DNA from: Hansfordia pulvinata
Lineage: Eukaryota; Ascomycota; Sordariomycetes; Xylariales
DNA length: 64,000 bases
Assembly (NCBI GenBank): GCA_006538405.1
Contig: BJKQ01000012.1
Location: 407,001 to 471,000 of the forward strand
Direction: 5' to 3'
A program made the translations under genes and the position numbers. Shown piece after piece: positions 36,022-46,897 of this stretch. Within the stretch, counting starts at the first letter, position 1. Each line of letters opens with the position of its first letter. Under the pieces are notes generated by a model. The model was not told the origin of the DNA and made no database searches. It worked only from the letters and a program-made list of their open reading frames with translations.

Positions 36022-36482
36022 TTAAGGCACACCGCGTATGTACTTACGACACCTCTCATCCTCCCTGCAGGAACACTCTAGGTCAGCTTTTTGCTCGCTT
36101 GCGCGTTCAAGTAGAAAGATGGTCGTTCCTCGTGTGGCTTCCTCCAAAGCTCTGTGGGTATCTCTTCTCGCGAGCGCCAGCAGCGAGTGGGAAGAGAACG
36201 AACGGGGACAAGTAGATTAGAAAGAAAGAAAGAGAGAGACACGCACCTCAGCTCAGCACCCACCACGCTGGGGGAGCACCTCTTGCAGGTCCGCGAGAAC
36301 TCGGGGCACCAGTCCTTGACGAGCCACCGGTAGTGTCCGCAGTGGTATTCTACCTGTCAGACGGAAGACGAGGCGGAGATCAGTTCCACCGCAGAGAGAT
36401 GGCGGGGGGGCGGAAGACATGATATCCCCCAGGGGAAAAGAAGAGAGGAAGGGCGACGACGAACCTGGATATAGTCACACAT
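36022..36482 (-). CDS. Small Cys-rich protein (84 aa), three exons
   Basis: The first exon codes only six residues. Exon 1 is 36465-36482 (MCDYIQ), exon 2 is 36247-36353 and exon 3 is 36022-36151, joined by introns of 111 nt (GTTCGT...CAG) and 95 nt (GTGCGT...CAG). Exon 2 reads VEYHCGHYRWLVKDWC and TCKRCSPSVVGAEL. I recall MCDYxxVEYxCGH...C...RCP proteins as a family of small fungal proteins of unknown role. C11, H13, C22, C29 and C32 could form a zinc site. The C-terminus adds CSCREDERC. Phases agree (18+107+130 = 255 nt). A strong GTAAGT sits inside the last codons, so a further exon downstream is possible. The GTTCGT donor is unusual. No signal peptide, so it should be intracellular. Confidence 0.6.
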
Positions 36483-36633
36483 GTTCGGGGTTTCCCGGCT
36501 TCGGCGGGCTGGCGCGGGAGCTTGGTTCTGGAGGGGGGGCCACGGCGGTCTGTCCGGCCTGGCTGGTCGTATATGTATATGTGTATGTAGGTTATATGTA
36601 GGCGTGAGGGCGCGGGTGCAGTGCAGGCCAGCC

Positions 36634-36669
<36 letters not shown>

Positions 36670-38500
36670 GCTTTGCTGCTTTGCGGGGAAAACCAGGCAC
36701 CCGGGCGTGCAGTCGTTTCGTTCGTCCGCTTTGGAAAGCCCCAGACCTGGGCTGGGTCTCTTGACACAGACTCGAGACTCTTGGGAGAATAGAATGGCCC
36801 AAGGAAGGGAAATCCCCCCTCCTCTTCCTACTCGCGGACTCAAGTTCAGTAGGCGGTGGTGGCGGCGGCGGCAGAAGCGGCGGGGTGCTTGCGCATGACT
36901 GGAGGCCAGGGGGCTACTGGTAGCAGTCTCGGGCTGTCTGTAGTAGCCTTGGGCGGCGTGGGTGTGTGTGTGTTGGTGCGTGGGCGTGGGCGTGGGCGCG
37001 GGACCGTTGGCCAAGAAGCTGCAAGTGGGATGGGTGGGATGGGGGACGGGTTGCGGGACGTATTTAAGCTTGCAGCTCCCCTTGGCTGGCTGGCTGGCTG
37101 TCAGTGTGTGTCTGTCGTCCGCCTGCCTGTCCGTGTGTCTATCATGTGTCTCTCTGTCGGTGGGAAGCGTGTCTGTACATAAGTCTGTCTTGAAGAAGAA
37201 AGGTCCGATCTGGACTTGGGTGCTAACTAACTAACAAGCAAGTGCCCACGGGCGAGCACCGACAGGAGGGTCCGGGTCTTGGTTTGGCTTGCTGACACCA
37301 CCACCACCACCACCACCACCACCACCTTCACTACGACGACTGGGACTGGGGAGGGACGTAGGGGACCAGACCGCACACCCCCCCCTTCTTTCGGGATCGG
37401 GCAGCCCACGGCCAGCCGTTGGGTATGTACGAGTAGGTGTAGGTAGTCTAAGAGCACGGATTAGGAGTAGGAGTACTCGTGCTCTCAGTCAGGACCGCCA
37501 AGGACGAACTAGCAAACTACGCCAGCAACCACAGACATGGGCGGCTTATCTTTTGGCTGCTTGCTGGGGGCGTGCGGCTTGTACAACGGTGGTACTGCTC
37601 GCCGCGGCGCGGTGCTTCGCTTGCTGTTCATATGACCCCCTTGCCCACGGACCCAGGCGGCAGGCGAATCATCTCCTCGTCCTCCTCGTCGTGCTACCCC
37701 CTCCTCATCCTCATCCTCGTCCTCCTCTTCTTGCTGCTGATGGCAGCCACGTACCAACTACCTTGACGAGGACTGTCCACCTCCAGTACGAACTTGTGTA
37801 GCACAAGCGTTGTCTGTCTGTCTGTCTGTCTGTCCGTCCGTCTGTCTGCATGGGCCCCCGTACCGCGCGTCGATCCCCGTCCCCACTGATGGGCGGCACC
37901 CCGCCACCGTGGCACGTCCATGATGGGGCCGTCGGGACTGCGGCGCGCACGCGCACACACACACGCACCAGGTCAGGCACAAACCCTCAAGAGACCGGCC
38001 AGACCCGGGTTTGTCTGGGAGGAGGAGGGAGGTTGGAAGCCGGAGAAAGACAGGAGACGGAAGAGAGTGGAAGCCCTGCCGCAATCATCCATCACTCTGC
38101 CGCTGCTCGGCCAGGAATAGACGTGGGATGGGATCCGGCGGGCCGGGCCAGGGCTGTGGTGGGTTTGTTCCCGCGCCGCCCGCGCCCGTCCAGAGCTGCT
38201 GGTGGGCGGCGGGTGGGCAGGGCGAAGGATTGCCGTCGTCTCCCCCCTCTGCCCGCCGGGGTCTCACTGGAAACAGACTACCCGTACCTTGACTGACCTG
38301 GTGGCTTGGCTGGCTGATGACTGAAGTAACGTAACTGCCTAGGCAAAGTACCTGCCAGAGCGTGCGAGGGACTGACAACCGGGCCAGGACCAAGCACTGA
38401 ATCCTCGTTGGCTTGTTGGGAGTGGGGATGGCCTCTGTGCGCCGCCCAAACACGCCGGCCGGCCGACGCGACGCCTCTCTCTGGACGACTTGATTGCTGT

Positions 38501-38656
38501 GCTTGCTTGCTTGCCTGCTTGCCTGCTTGCCTGCTTGCCTGCTTGCCTGCTTGCCTGCTTGCCTGCTTGCCTGCTTGCTTGCCTGCTTGCCTGCTTGCCT
38601 GCTTGCCTGCTTGCCTGCTTGCCTGCTTGCCTGCTTGCTTGCTTGCTTGCTTGCTT
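38501..38656. repeat. 8-bp tandem array (CCTGCTTG)n
   Basis: About 155 bases of CCTGCTTG units with occasional GCTT slips. Two 60-base blocks (38521-38580 and 38581-38640) are identical, showing a higher-order duplication. The unit has no stop codon in any of the six frames, so long open frames on both strands here are artefacts of the repeat. Confidence 0.95.
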
Positions 38657-39312
38657 TGTTGGAGAGAAGCCGGCCGTCTCCAAATAGGCCAGTCGAACCG
38701 CAGGCCTGGACGCCCATTGGCCCCCGGCCACCAGCAGGCTTGCCACGAGGCCGAACCCAGAGTTTCGGGGCGCCCCCATTGCTAGTCTGCCATTAGCCTG
38801 GGTCCCGACCCGACTTGGCCTCTTGTGGGGACTCTCGACGGGCCTTCTCGCGGCTGTTGCGGCGGGATGATCTGCGAGTATGTATGTCTGTGCATGATAT
38901 GCCCCTACGGTCCCCGTGCCTGAGGCCTACTCGTCCGAGTACTCGTACAACGGGTTGTTGGACTACCGCCTACGAGCAGGAGTCCATGAGTCCATGTGGG
39001 CCGTCACTCGTTCCAAGACGGACGGGCTCCTCCTGTGCTCGCTCGCTCGCTCGCTCGCCCGTCCCGTGCTGTGCGATCTCAAACAGACAGTGTGCGAGTA
39101 GGGCGTGTGCTTGTGTGTCACCGATCCTTTTCCTCCTTCCACCTGCCAGACTCACATTGCCCCCTTCCGAGTACTCTTACCGCCCACCAGCCGCATGCAG
39201 AGGCTTTTTACCCTGCCCTGCCGGCGCAGAGCCTCGTGAGACACTGGCATGCAGCTAAGGAGGGTTGGTGTGTACAGCCTTTGCCCCTGTGGCGGTCTGG
39301 CCAACTCCAGTG

Positions 39313-39330
39313 CCCCCCCCCCCCCCCCCC
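39313..39330. repeat. Poly-C tract (18 bases)
   Basis: Uninterrupted C run on plus. Confidence 0.9.
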
Positions 39331-40129
39331 TCTCCTCCGCCTTGTCCGGTAGTTGGAAAACATGCCTGACCCTCCAAGACAAACAGGCACGCACGCCCGC
39401 CCGCCTTTCTCGTCTGGCGCGGGCGAGGCAAGTTTACAAAACACGGGTAATCCGCCCACGCTACGGGGACAAGCCCAAAGGGGGAGACACGGCGGGCGGG
39501 CTTTGTTTCCTAGGTCGCGGGCGGGGCGGGCGGCGCGGCCCTGGCCGGCAATCCTACGCGTACCAGTGTTGGCGCTCGCGTGCCCTCCTTGCGCCTCGGG
39601 TAGCGCGCGATCTAAAAGTCCTGGTGGGGAGGGAGGGAAGGGAAGCTTTCTAGAAGTCCCCGTGCGCTGGGTCCGTGGCTCCCCAGTGACGGACGCGTGC
39701 CGGGGGGGGGGAGGGTTTGTTCTCCTCGTCTCTCGATCCAGGACACATTGTCTCACCATAGCGATCTCTCTCGCAAATCCCACTGGGACGGCCCGCCATC
39801 CTCAAGCGAATGTGGGTTTACGGAGCGTTCGCAGGCGAGAGGCTCAGAGCGGCTGGCCTGGCGAGAAAGTGACCTTCGTCCCGCCCTCGTTCTGTCCCCT
39901 CTACCTGATGGATGAGCCTCGCTCCCAGCTGCCATGGACGTAGGGGGGGTTTTACGAGTACCGCCATTCCATGGTGTGCGCCCGTGCCTACCGAGGGAAG
40001 CATGCACGACACAGCGGCGTCTGATGATGGGCGACTCGTAGGAGACGAATAGCTCCATGGTGATCCCGGAGCTTGGACCTCGGCGGGTGGACGACAAGCG
40101 GAAAGCCCCCCGTCCACATGTGTGTCCGA

Positions 40130-40131
<2 letters not shown>

Positions 40132-40161
<30 letters not shown>
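40132..40161. repeat. Poly-C tract (30 bases)
   Basis: Longest mononucleotide run in the window, on plus, with no coding context. Confidence 0.9.
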
Positions 40162-40164
<3 letters not shown>

Positions 40165-41146
40165 CAGAATGGCTTGGTGGTCGGCGACTACGAGCACTAA
40201 AGCCGTGCACTTCCCGAGGCCAAGTCACTCATTCGCGAGGCTGACCCTCGAGTGCAATTACGGAATGGAAGAGCGCATCCGTCAAAGCGAAATGGGGGGA
40301 GGTTCTTTGCGAGCAGAGCTATCACGGCCATATGCCAGCCAGCCTGTGCGGCGTGCGTCGCGCGGTCTTTACGGCCGTAATAAGGGCCTTGGCCTGGCCT
40401 GGCACCCTGACTGGCGCGCGGAGACTGATGACGGGCACGGACGAGACGAGACGAGACGACGAGCTGCTCCAGAACGGACCATTCCGCCGGGAGCCGCCTC
40501 GATGACGAATACTGCGCTAGGACGGGGGTTCTTCATCACGTCTGTCCCCGGCGTTCCTGGGCAGACTGGCAGACACGCAGACACGAGGACTCGTAGTCGT
40601 CCCGCCGGCGTGGTATGGCTCTTGTCGATCTGCCCACCCCCGTGGCTCCGCCAAGCCAGCACTTTGTGGTCCTTGTACGAGCAAAGGAGCCCCTTCTGGC
40701 TGGCTCGTTCGAAGACGGAACATATCTAGCGACAACCTGGTACCTAGGACTCGCAACGGAGTATTCGTAGAGCCCGAGAACACGCCAGGCCACCAACGCG
40801 AATGGTCGTGGTCATCTCCGCTATCGATTCCAGAGGCTGATTGTACGCCCGTCACGGAGAATGGAAAACAGCCACTCACTTGTATACGAGTAGAGTCCGC
40901 CGCCGGCAGCGCCGTGTCACCGGAATCAGCGAGCAGGAGGGGCCCAGTTGATTGACGCGCAGGACAGGAAGCGCGTCCCAGCGGACTCATGGACCCAAAA
41001 TATACGGATATTGGCTCGGACGAGTACCTCATCTGGCTGGCGAGCCAATGGCCCTGGGACTCTGCGCCAAGCCTCTGGGGGGAGCCCATCTGCCGACCCA
41101 GCCGTGCCCGAGCGAGCGAACACACCAACGCACGAACGAGCGAGCG

Positions 41147-41187
<41 letters not shown>

Positions 41188-43108
41188 CACCGACGAACTG
41201 CTGCAGAGAGACAGACGGGCACGAACTGCTGTTCGCGGGCCCTCCCCACCAAAGCCTCTCTGCGGCCGGTGCTTTTCCATTGTTCTCCGTCAACACTTCT
41301 GCACAGCCCGACTTGTTCTATTCTACTCCTACCCTGCCCCGCCTGCCTCTCCCCCTGAGAGTTCCGATCCATAACCGCGTCAGGGGGGGGGGCTTTCTTG
41401 AGCACACTCGGCCAGTCATCAGTCGTCAAGTCCCTCTGGCCGTTCGTTGATCCCCCAGGCCCGAGGCTGCTAGCGACGTGGATTCCCCTTCGGCACTAGA
41501 ACCGCCGAGTCCCCTCTTACCTGCCAGCCAGGCGTCACGTCACTGAGTATCGTTCCGACTGACCTGGAGAGCGGCAGCCGCCGCTGTCGTGGCTAGGGGT
41601 TCGGCACGGGGGATGGATATAAGATGACATGTGATCACATGTGGTTTCGTCAAGAAGCGCGCAAGGCTCGCAGCGAACACCACCACCACCACCACCACCA
41701 CCACGACTTCCGTGGGCCTTGTTCGCGTGGGTGCGCGACCCGGGCGGCGCCGCCGGGGCCAGGGATTGCGGTGATTGATGATGAGCAGGCGTCCGCGCCC
41801 CGAGTTAATAAATTGGTATTCATGGACTGATAATGAAACGTACCACGGAGTCGGAGTCCGGCCCTCGCGCACGGTGATGTCAGTTCCTGTCGTTCCTTTT
41901 ATTTTTTGCTTCTTTTTTCTTTTCCTTTTTCCAGCCCTCCGTTCCCCTCAAATTGGGGCGACCGAGTTCCAGTGCGGAGCCTCCTCCTCCCCCCGTCTCT
42001 TCCCCCCTCGACCAATAACCGCTCCCCCGGGCTCCGACGTCCCCTCCGTCTGCTTTGCTTGCCGTGCTCGCTCACCTTGGGTGCTTGGCGTAATACTCGA
42101 CCGTCTTTGGAGAATCGCGGCAGTGCGCCTATGGGCCCAGACGGGGGTCCAAGCGCCGCCTCCCCCCCCCCTCCCTCCTGTCCCACCACCACCACCACCC
42201 CGGCGGTTCAATCGTGCGAGCGATCATGGTACCATGGGCGTGCCGTGCGCTGCCCCTTAGTGTGGGTGCCACTGGTGCTTGGCTTCAGCTGGTGCCGAGT
42301 GGCGCCGCATCCGCGTGGGAATCCACGAAGCCGGCGGCGGAGCGGCGCGAGCCCATGGTGGGGTTTGTCAGAAATAGCACTGCAAGTCCTATCGTGCTAC
42401 GGGGTACATGTTTAAAGTGAAGTGCGAGGTTACAGCGCGAGAGTCCACATCGACTAGAAGAAGAAGAAGAGGAGGAGGAAGAAGAAGAAGAAGAAGAAGA
42501 CACCGACATTCCTCAACGGATACACTACCCGGGCACACTGGGGGCGGAGCGACTCTGAACTCTGGTGGACGACAAAAATCCCCGACTCGCTCGCGCCGAT
42601 CCGCGCCATCTTCGCCCTTCGCTCTCGCAAGTCTGCCGCATGACGCGCCGCGCCGCAAAAACCTCCGTGCTTTTGCTCCCGCTACAGCGGGCTTACGGGT
42701 TACCGTACCGGAAGAGAGAGAGAGAGAGAGCGAGAGACCCCGTCCGCACGGATGCGTTCGCCGCCCTCCCTCATCTCCCGGCCCGGCCAGTCACGAGCTG
42801 CGGTGGACGAACCCGCGGCTTGGTCCAGAGCGTGGCCATGCCATGCCCCCCCCTAAATGGGTCGGTCTTGACGATGGGCAGTCGACTCGCTCTGCCGGGA
42901 ACGGAACAATGCCCGAAACGAATCAAGAAGGCTCATCATGCTTCGCCCCCTGACTCTTCCGCTTTGAGCCGGACTTGTCGGATTGTTCGGGTCATTATCC
43001 CATGAACAATTAGGAGACTGAACGTACGAGTACACACGAGACCGTGATAGGGGCATAGCCATGACGCTGGCCGCATTCATGACCACGTGGACGGCCAGGG
43101 ACTCTGTC

Positions 43109-43125
43109 GGGGGGGGGGGGGGGGG
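43109..43125. repeat. Poly-G tract (17 bases)
   Basis: Uninterrupted G run on plus, next to the possible RNase H remnant. Confidence 0.9.
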
Positions 43126-43465
43126 ACAGGGTGGGGGTGAGTGGTCTGCAGTGGCTTCTTCATCCGCCGCCTCGTTACCTTCTATCCTTGCCTGTTCCAA
43201 ACCAACACTCTGGCCAGGTTCATGGTCAGTCATAAGATTCAAAACGTCATGGTAGTAGGTAGGCACAATGAACCGGGCCATCTACCTACAGGTAGTAAAG
43301 TGCAATCTCGGCCTCAGAAGCTCGATGAAGGTCTAAGTAAAGTTGCTGCTCTCTCACTCACAGCAAGGGGATCACTTCTTACGACCGTCACTTGGCTCTG
43401 CCGTCTCCTGCCGAAACTCTGATATCAACTACGTGAGCGAAAATGTAACCTCGTCCTCGCTTGTG

Positions 43466-45534
43466 CTATAATTCGATTTCAATAGTTTCCGAACCTGGCA
43501 TGGCAGAGCACGTGAGCACACTGCCGTCAAGCTGCAAGCCCCCGGAAACGCGCCCGCTCCGGAGCTCCGTAGCGCAGCTGCCGCACGCCCCGGCGCGGCA
43601 CCCGTACTCCGGCGCCAGACCGACCGACTCGGCCAGCTCCAACAGCGAAAGCCCGGACTCCTTCTTCCACGTCCCAGACACGCCGGACCGCGCGAACCGC
43701 ACCGTAGCCCGCTCCGGGGTCGCTCCCACCCCGTCCAACTCCGATCCCGAGACGTCAGCAGCCCCAGCGAACGACTCACTGTGAACCATGGCTGGCCGGT
43801 AGCCCAGATCCCCCACGAGACACTCTCTGACTGTCTGCTCAAAGGCTGGGGGCCCGCATATGTACGCAACCGACATTTTCCCCTCCATCTCCATTTCACC
43901 TGAGCCCATTGGACTCCACGTGTACGAGGCCCCGAGAAGCCGCCGTAGCTGCGCGGCCGTCGGGCGACCCTCGAAATCGTAGTCAACGCCGGGGATGTCT
44001 CGACCAGCCCGCGGCCGAGTGAAAAACCGCAGAGCCGTGAAAGATCTGCCCGCGAACCTGGGAATCTCCCCTTCGACCCCTTTGCTGCTGTCCTCGTCCT
44101 CTCCCTTCCCGCCTTGCGAGCGCCACAGCAACCGCGGCACCGCATCGCCATCCCGGTCGACGTGGATCCATACAGCCGGCACGTGGGCGAACAGCGGGTG
44201 CGCGTCGTGCGCTTTCATCATGGCCAGCACCGGCGTGGCGCCGATGCCCGCCGACACGTACACTTGGCGTACCGTCAGGCCCGACGCCCAGTCCAGCGCG
44301 AACCGCCCCGCCGGCGAACGCACCGACAGTAGGGAGCCCTCCACACAGCGCTCGTGCAGCCACGCCGATGCGCTGCCAGTGACCCCGTTCCCACCTCCTC
44401 CGGCGGCGGTTTTCTTCACGCTTATCCGGTACCACGGGGGCCCGACGCGGCGAGTCCAGTCAGAGATGGTCCAGCTACGGACGACCTGCCTCGCCATCGT
44501 CGTCTTCTCGATATCCCTGCCGCCGCTTATGCTGTTGTCGACGGGCAGGCGAAAAGTGAGGAACTGCCCCGGAAGGTAGTTGGCCAGAGGCTTGCTCCGA
44601 CCTGTGCCGCTACCGTCTTCGTCGTCGCCGCCGACCGGGCGCAGGTAGAAAGACTTGATGTCGCCTCCCTCGTCAACGATCCTGGACACCCTCAGATCAC
44701 GCCAGCCGCGCCAGGCGTGCCGGCCCTCATTGTCCCGGTCATTCAACCGCGCGAGCTTCCAGACCATGAGCATGCGGTTCATGCGCAGCAGGCGCGCCTC
44801 CTCGCCTGCCAGCAGATTGAGCGTGTCTCGCGTTTTCAACGAGTTGTCGAAGGCCGCCCGTGTGATGGTAGCCACGTCGATGGCCGGGCTACCCATGCCA
44901 CTTCTCTCACGCACGACGGCATCTCCTGGGTGGACGCGCCCTGAGCCACCACTGGCCGAGGGGAGGACGCGGAGGTAGACGCCGACGCGACCGGTTGAGG
45001 CCAGATCGCCAAGCCACGAGTCTTTCTGCCCGCAGCGCCATGAGAGCTTCATGCAGGGCACACGGGCGCCGCAAACCTCGAGCCGGACGGAGGCTCCTAT
45101 CCTCCACACATCGCCGAGGTGGATGTCCTCCTCGAAGACGGGCGGACCTATCTGCCTGAGGGTGATGCTAGTTCCCATTGATGTCAGCTCTTGTCCGAGG
45201 CATGGCAGAAAGTGACATGGGAAAGATAAAGGAGGTAAGTAATGAGTTAAGAGTGAAAGAAAGAGCCGGGCAACTGACTTCTCCCCCAGTGACACCAGTC
45301 CCACGCGCTCCGCTCAACCTGGAGCTTGTCGCACCAGTAGTCGTAGTTCTCTGCGAAGAAGACGTACACAGGTCCGTCGTGCACGGCGGGCTGATTGCCG
45401 GCGACGCCCGAGTCGCTGATTTCGATAAAGTCGTTCGGCGATGTCAGCGGCTGGTGCACAATGGAAGTGTACAGCTTCATGCCCCCGATGTGGTGGTATT
45501 CGGGTCTCGACCTGCTGACTGCGACGACCTCCAT
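43466..45534 (-). CDS. Three-module oxidoreductase: MOSC domain + FAD/NAD reductase + 2Fe-2S ferredoxin
   Basis: Starts at ATG 45534. One intron (45190-45278, GTCAGT...AAG) gives exons 45279-45534 and 43466-45189 and a 659-aa protein with no frame break. The N-terminal MOSC domain shows AVHDGPVYVFFAENYDYWC, WDWCHWG, HLGDVWRIG and the conserved Cys in RVPCMKLSWRCGQ, expected to bind molybdenum cofactor or its sulfur. Then follow a ferredoxin-reductase FAD domain (NYLPGQFLTFRLP, RSWTISDW), an NAD domain (VYVSAGIGATPVLAMM, YICGPPAFEQ) and a plant-type 2Fe-2S domain with C616, C621, C624 and C646. The electron path NAD(P)H to FAD to 2Fe-2S to Mo is the natural inference. A substrate such as an N-oxygenated compound is only a guess. 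It is divergent from the hypothetical gene at 46898. Confidence 0.88.
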
Positions 45535-46897
45535 GACGCCGGCTGGGGAGCTTTCGAAATGGAGGCCATTGGGGATCAGTGTCGGCAAAGTTCTCTACAG
45601 CTTTGCCTTTTATCAGATATCGCCATGGTCATCGGGCCTCAGCACCACGATGGATGCCTGCTGTTCAACTCGGCGTATTCCTCTCGTGCCAGTCGGGCTC
45701 ATCGGGACCGGCGATCGGGGTCGGGGTCGGAGTCGGGGTCGGGATAGTTTGCGGTCACTCGACGGCGAGTCAGCTCGCTATGAGGCATGACAAATTCGGG
45801 TGACGGGGATTTGGAATGCCCTGCTCCTTGAAAACGATGATCACCTCAACGTCTCCTTCGGCGTTCTCTGCGCGCCTCAATGTCGCCTCCCTGCAGGACG
45901 GGGATAATGGTAGCCGCCGGCGCACAGCACGAAGAGCGATGCATGGAACGCACAGCTGGGTGCATGATGTAATCGGAGAAATTCTTGAGCGCAGAGGCCG
46001 ACCGTGCTGGGCTGTTTCCTGGTATGTACCTCAATACTCCTAGCCGACGAGAGGCAGGAACGACCTATTGCACCAGGCTGACAGGGAAGTTGCCGCCGAC
46101 CTCGTGAGTGCCTTCGAATTTGACTACCTGGTACCTATACCTTATGCATCGTTGAGTTGGGAAAGCACGACCACGCTTCAATGCTGTGCAGACGAGGGGC
46201 AACTCCGAACAGGCGGCCAACTCATTGACGCCAGTTCGGTCTAAGAACATCTTTGCCCGGGGCAGCCAACTCTCCACAGCCCTCTGTCAAACGTGAGTCC
46301 CTTGATATTCAGATGGACACAGGCTTATAAAATCCCAGGTGTGTGCATGCCGATGCCGCATCGACGAAAGCCACACAAGTTCATCATCATACCCAGCTCG
46401 ATGCCTGACCGACCATCTTGACAGAGCGTAGTCACCAAAAGTCCGAAAAGCATGCAGGTAATGCCCGGAAGCAATGCCCGGAAGTCATTGATGAGTCTTG
46501 CGGAACCATTGCCCTCCACCGACGAGTCTGAGCTGCTCTCATAAGACGCTTCAAGTTAGGCGCACAGCAACATTCCAAGCAGAACAATGGCATTGTCCTC
46601 CAAAGCAGCTTGGCGAGTTGTGGCGCCTCAATCCTGACTCGGGTCTTTGATCGCAGCCCCGCAGTGAGGGCTTCGACTCGTCTTTCGAGTCAGCAACGTC
46701 ATGTCGTCGTCGCTATCGTCGTTGCTCTCTCTGCCGTCGTTACTCTCACATTGCCAGATCGCCCGATAAAAGAGGAGGACGAGCAAGCCGTGAATCCAAT
46801 TCAGTCGGGACGAAAAGAGAGCGACGCATGCGCATACTGACAAACACCCACACACGCACGCAGAGAGAAGAGGAACGATCACCCGAAGAGAAGGAAG
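45535..46897. other. Divergent intergenic region
   Basis: 1.36 kb between the start codons of the MOSC oxidoreductase (-) and the hypothetical gene (+). It includes repeated GGGGTCGG-like units (45718-45745) and ACACACACGCACGC just upstream of 46898. No supported gene in it. Confidence 0.4.

Larger units (their letters stand above)
36483..43465. other. Gene-poor intergenic region rich in simple repeats
   Basis: Seven kilobases without a supported gene. They hold (TGCG)n at about 36639-36668, (CCA)n at 37297-37326, (GTCT)n at 37812-37850, the 8-bp array at 38501-38656, (CCAG)n at about 41150-41184, (CAC)n at 41680-41703, GAA/GGA runs at 42458-42502, poly-C at 39313-39330 and 40132-40161, poly-G at 43109-43125, and a possible RNase H remnant on minus near 43140-43210. 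Confidence 0.5.

Noticed and set aside
38085..38796. Long overlapping open frames on both strands coding Leu-Ala-Cys-Leu-Pro or Lys-Gln-Ala-Ser repeats
   Set aside because: They arise because the 8-bp tandem unit has no stop in any frame; there is no domain or splice context.
40932..41450. Overlapping frames with Ala-Ser-Gln-Pro repeats near the CCAG tract
   Set aside because: Product of the tetranucleotide microsatellite; no conserved sequence outside it.
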